A stretch of DNA of 64,000 bases from Prunella strophiata. Its lineage: Eukaryota > Chordata > Aves > Passeriformes > Prunellidae. The DNA lies in contig JAZBQD010000027.1 in NCBI GenBank assembly GCA_036583965.1, positions 24,311,001 through 24,375,000 on the forward strand, in the 5' to 3' direction. The notes beneath the pieces were generated by a model that was given only the letters and a program-made list of their open reading frames with translations, ran no database searches and had not been told where the DNA came from. Shown here in pieces: positions 60,771 through 64,000 of the stretch; positions within the stretch are counted from its first letter, which is position 1, and every line of letters begins with the position of its first letter. Position numbers and translations under genes: made by a program.

Positions 60771-61768
60771 CTGTGGCACACCATGGGAGGAGAGCAGAGG
60801 GAGCTGTGTGCAGCACAAGGCCCTGAGTGGTGGCAGGGCAGGCTCAGAAAGGTTCCAACATCTGGCAGCAGCTGCAGGGAGTCCTCCTGGGGCTTCCCAC
60901 TCGCTGAGCTTACTGGGGGCAGGGTCACAGGCTTTGCTTTGGGAGACAAAAAGCACATGTGAGCCAGAGTTCAGGGGGAAATGGAGCAGAGACAGGCAGT
61001 GGGGAGGAGGCAGCTCATCTGCTGTCAGCCCTATCATCATTTATTGAAAATTAGCCTGAAATCACAGAAATATATTCCAGTGGAGGGTGAGCAACAGGTA
61101 ATAGCAGCAATTAAGCTCGAGGAGAGAGTTCTCTGGAGTAAATTAGAAAGATGTGGGTCAGGAGGACAAGTGATTTGCTTGACCTGAGAGATGAAGGCAG
61201 AAATACACAGAAATATGGCTTTGGAGACCAGAGAGGGAAGCAGAGAGTGACTGAGCAGTCCTCCTAAAGGGAACTCTGCTGCTGCTGGATAAATCTGAGA
61301 TCTGCTGTGCCCAGCAGAGGGGAAATGGGCTCCACTGGCTGCAGCTGGGACTGGGACAATCACTGCACTCCTGTGGTGGGATAAATCTGATTCTGAGCTA
61401 TCAGTTCTGATTAGGAAGATAGAAACATGTCCTGTTATCAGGCCATTTGTATTGGTATTCAGGCAAGTAAATTTATGACCTGGGTCCTCTCCAGTCTGAT
61501 AGATCAAGGACTGATTTAGTCAGATGTTGCATTTGGACAGAAGAAGATTTGTTGTGAAACACACGATGAAGAATTAACCTGTCTCTCCTGAAGTTTCTCC
61601 AGATTTCAGTTGTTTTATTCTTCTTTCTGTATCTCAGAGTTTTTTGGACCCTGATTCCACAGGGCTCCATGCAAATTCCACATTACTCCCTGAAAAGAAA
61701 TGGCAGCCCAGGAAGGACATAGACCTATGGAGAGGGACTTGGGCCAAGGGCCTGGAGAACCATTTGAA

Positions 61769-62020
61769 AAGGGGGAATGGCTTCCCACTGCCAGAGGGCA
61801 GGGCTAGATGGGATTTTGGGAAGGAATTGTTCCCTGTGAGGGTGGGCAGGCCCTGGCACAGGGTGCCCAGAGAAGCTGTGGCTGCCCCTGGATCCCTGGA
61901 AGTGTCCAAGGCCAGGCTGGATGGGGCTTGGAGCACACAGTGGAAGGTGTCCCTGCCCATGGCAGGGGTGGCACTGGATGGGCTTTAAGGTCCCTTCCCA
62001 CCCAAACCCTTCTGGGATGC
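61769..62020 (+). mobile_element. CR1 LINE 3'-end fragment
   Basis: GGGGGAATGGCTTCCCACTG, GGGTGGGCAGGCCCTGG, GTGGAAGGTGTCCCTGCCC and CCCTTCCCACCCAAACCCTT with a TCTGGGATG end. The end matches the copy at 17600-18050, and both lack the usual bases between GGAGCAC and GTGGAAGG. Confidence 0.94.
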
Positions 62021-62879
62021 CATGAATTGCACAGGGTGGCTCAGAGCAGAGTTGATCCTGCAAGCTCCAGTCCATTGCCTTGAAGGGGCCCTGTCCCACC
62101 AGGGCTTGCATGAAATAAATAGAAATAAAAATTAAAAGCTATAGCATACAAAGTGCTGTCTGGGAAAAATTTACCTATTTAGTGCTTGCTAGCAAAAACC
62201 TCCTGGAAAATGGTTGGAAAAACAGCTGCTGTCTCTGAATCCTGCATGGAGCAGTACAGTGATGTGGAGGAATTGTCTCCTTGAAGTGTATGTTATTGCT
62301 GGAGGCTGTGGCAGAGTGCAGAGGCAGCTGTCTCCCTGTAGGAAAAAGGCTGAGGGGTAATGGAACAATTAGCAAGCAATTCCTGGGGTTGTATTTGGGG
62401 ATTGTAACCCCACAAGAGAAGCACCTCTGGCTTTATGGTTCAAAAGGCAAAACAACCCTGGGCAGCTGTACCAGAGGAAAACCATCACTGGTCCCATCAT
62501 CATCACAAACTGCCTCCTACAGTGGTTTGTAAAAAACAATCACAATGCAAACCTGCTCATGGGCAACAATGAGGTTTAAAAATGAGAAGGTGTGTTGCTA
62601 TGAGCCCTGGTGGGTACCCTGAACCTGGGACAGGGTGTTGCCATCCCCATGGGGATGTCACTGTGGCTCAGCTTGGTGTTGGGCACCAGCACTGGCGTTG
62701 GGGTGGGTGTGCAGGGGTTTCTCCCACTCACCTGGGAGCTGCTGGGAGCTGCTGGGAGGGCAGCCATCCCGTGGGAAGGACGGCTGGCAGCAGCTGCCTG
62801 CACCCTGGCAGCCGGCAGTGGGCACAAAGCAGCTCCTGTAGGGATGGAGGGAGTGCCCTTGGCAACGGGCTGCCAGCCC

Positions 62880-63010
62880 CGCGCTGATCAGGCCCGAGCT
62901 CATTAGCAAAGTGGATTATTGCTCTTAATGACTCCATTGATTTTTCCCTAACCAAACGAGGAGGGGGCAGACGTGAGCGATGATTTAGTGCCGCCTCCCG
63001 GCGTTTTCTT
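62880..63010. promoter_or_regulatory. Candidate enhancer-like non-coding block
   Basis: A compact stretch carries CATTAG (62901), GGATTA (62913, bicoid-type), TTAATG (62925) and CCATTGAT (62934, SOX-like), followed by a CpG-bearing part with GCCGCCTCCCGGCG. It differs sharply in composition from the nearby intron. Function is not shown by sequence alone. Confidence 0.35.
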
Positions 63011-63620
63011 CCGTCCTTTCTGCAACAAACCCAGCCTGATGAAAAGGGTCCCCTCAAAGGGGCCACTGTGTCCCCAGCCCACGGGAGAAAGGGCTGCTTG
63101 CTGCAGCTCCTGGCCCTCTCCATCCCCTGCCTCCTCTCCTGCCTCCTTTTCCTCCCCTCCCCTGCATCCCCTCCCATCCTCATCCTCCTGGCCCAGTCCT
63201 CAGGCACAAGGGGCCATTGAGCCAGGTTGTTTATTGGCCTGTCACCCACACAATGGGGGAAAGGCTTTCTGCCTGCCAATTTTTTCTTTCTCTTTTTATT
63301 CCCTAAAAGGATGCCATGAGCATCCCCTGGAGGGGAGCACTTTGGAGGTGCTGCAAGGGGAGAGGTGGGGGATGAGCCCTTCTGGTTTGGGTGCAGGAAA
63401 GGAGCATCAGGCTGCTCTTTAATTTACCTTAAATTCACTCACTTGTGATTAGAAACACTCATGGTGCTCTGTGGGCATCTACAGAAGCTGACAGTTGGAT
63501 TTTGAAACTGCAGAGGGGCGAGGTGGGATTCCTCAGGAATTAGCTGGACTTGGAGGCACATACTGCAGTTCTCATCTTCCTCAGCACAGTTCATTTACAC
63601 TTCCAATCATTAGAACTTCT

Positions 63621-63710
63621 CAGAAATCACAGAATTAGAAGGGACCCTCAAGAATCATTGAGTCCAGCTTTGAAGTGAATGGCTCATGCAGATTTCACCC
63701 ACAACTTAGT
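63621..63710 (-). mobile_element. Possible tRNA-Ile-headed SINE remnant with CR1-like tail
   Basis: The left part (AGAAATCACAGAATTAGAAG, GGACCCTCAAGAATCATTGA) is a CR1-type 3' tail. Where CR1 would continue, the sequence reads GAATGGCTCATGCAGATTTC then ACCCACAACTT, which resembles the complement of the 3' half of tRNA-Ile, including a decayed B box. Songbird SINEs of the TguSINE1 kind have this layout. The head is incomplete and mutated, so a plain CR1 remains possible. Confidence 0.45.
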
Positions 63711-63790
63711 TCATGGGTGGCCCACACATTCCTGTTAGTAGCCTCTGGATGCAGGAGCCTGCTGCCCTGGGCAGAATTTGACTGCCAGTC

Positions 63791-63885
63791 ATGGGACCAT
63801 GGAATCAGAGTGGTTTGGGTTGGAAGGGACCTTTAAAGGCCACCTGGTCCATCCCCTGCAGTGAGCAGGGACACTTCCACTGGAG
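63791..63885 (-). mobile_element. CR1 LINE 3'-end fragment near the window end
   Basis: GGACCATGGAATCAGAGTGG, TTTGGGTTGGAAGGGACC, TTTAAAGGCCACCTGG and GAGCAGGGACACTTCCACTG show the tail-first order of a minus-strand CR1. Confidence 0.92.
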
Positions 63886-64000
63886 CAGTGTGGTTTCTGC
63901 TGGCTCTGAGCTGCCATTTCCCATGAGGTGTTCCCATCTCAAGCACAGCAGCCTCTCATTGATCTCCTCCAGCATCTGGCAAACATGCTCTGAAACAACC

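Larger units (their letters stand above)
57701..64000 (+). other. C1orf21: C1orf21 intron after coding exon 4, cut by the window end
   Basis: It begins with a GTAAGA donor. The expected acceptor and final exon were not found, so the intron probably continues past the window. It contains CR1 copies near 58.6, 60.7, 61.9 and 63.8 kb, a possible SINE remnant near 63.65 kb and a GC-rich block at 62.6-63.2 kb. I see nothing in 58.8-60.2 kb. Confidence 0.8.

Noticed and set aside
60510..61040. 176-codon minus-strand frame
   Set aside because: It has no recognised family; part lies over a CR1-like fragment.
62728..63279. 183-codon minus-strand frame in GC-rich DNA
   Set aside because: Stop codons are rare by composition here. 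No family resemblance, and the other strand has equally long frames.
1..64000. CRISPR arrays, bacterial operons, phage or plasmid modules, rRNA or intact tRNA genes
   Set aside because: No regularly spaced repeats, prokaryotic gene layout, or intact tRNA/rRNA sequence was seen. Everything fits one vertebrate intron-rich locus.

Overview
The window looks like bird nuclear DNA, most likely from a songbird (passerine). It is AT-rich, intron-dominated DNA sprinkled with short 5'-truncated CR1 LINE fragments, and it holds one solo endogenous-retrovirus LTR and one possible tRNA-Ile-headed SINE remnant. There is no sign of bacterial, phage or plasmid sequence, and almost all long reading frames are chance or lie in repeats.

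One gene is supported: the orthologue of human C1orf21 (a small acidic protein also called cell proliferation-inducing gene 13), on the + strand. Four coding exons are visible: 4844-4937, 23752-23846, 53904-53980 and 57640-57700. All have GT-AG sites and compatible phases, and they join into 109 in-frame codons. The known family length is about 121 residues. The last dozen residues and the 3' UTR are therefore expected to the right of the window, and no exon for them was found here. The protein starts MGCASAKHV, which suggests N-myristoylation with a neighbouring cysteine that could be palmitoylated.

Layout: 1-4733 is probably 5' intronic sequence, with the 5' UTR part of the first coding exon just before 4844 carrying two short upstream ORFs. 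Intron 4938-23751 holds CR1 copies, a clean 619-bp solo LTR with a perfect 6-bp target duplication, and a long TA microsatellite. Intron 23847-53903 is the largest. It has a CR1-free block near 36.2-41.3 kb with a CpG-bearing, motif-rich core, a tail-to-tail inverted CR1 pair at 35.5-36.2 kb, and an old CR1 with a reverse-transcriptase remnant at 44.2-44.8 kb. Intron 53981-57639 is short. The partial intron from 57701 onward holds several CR1 copies with different 3' tails, and a GC-rich possible enhancer near 62.9 kb.

I found no new multi-gene system. The most useful results are the gene structure, the LTR with its target duplication, the upstream ORFs, and a few non-coding blocks that may be regulatory. 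Repeat names come from recognised family motifs, not a database search, so boundaries are approximate.
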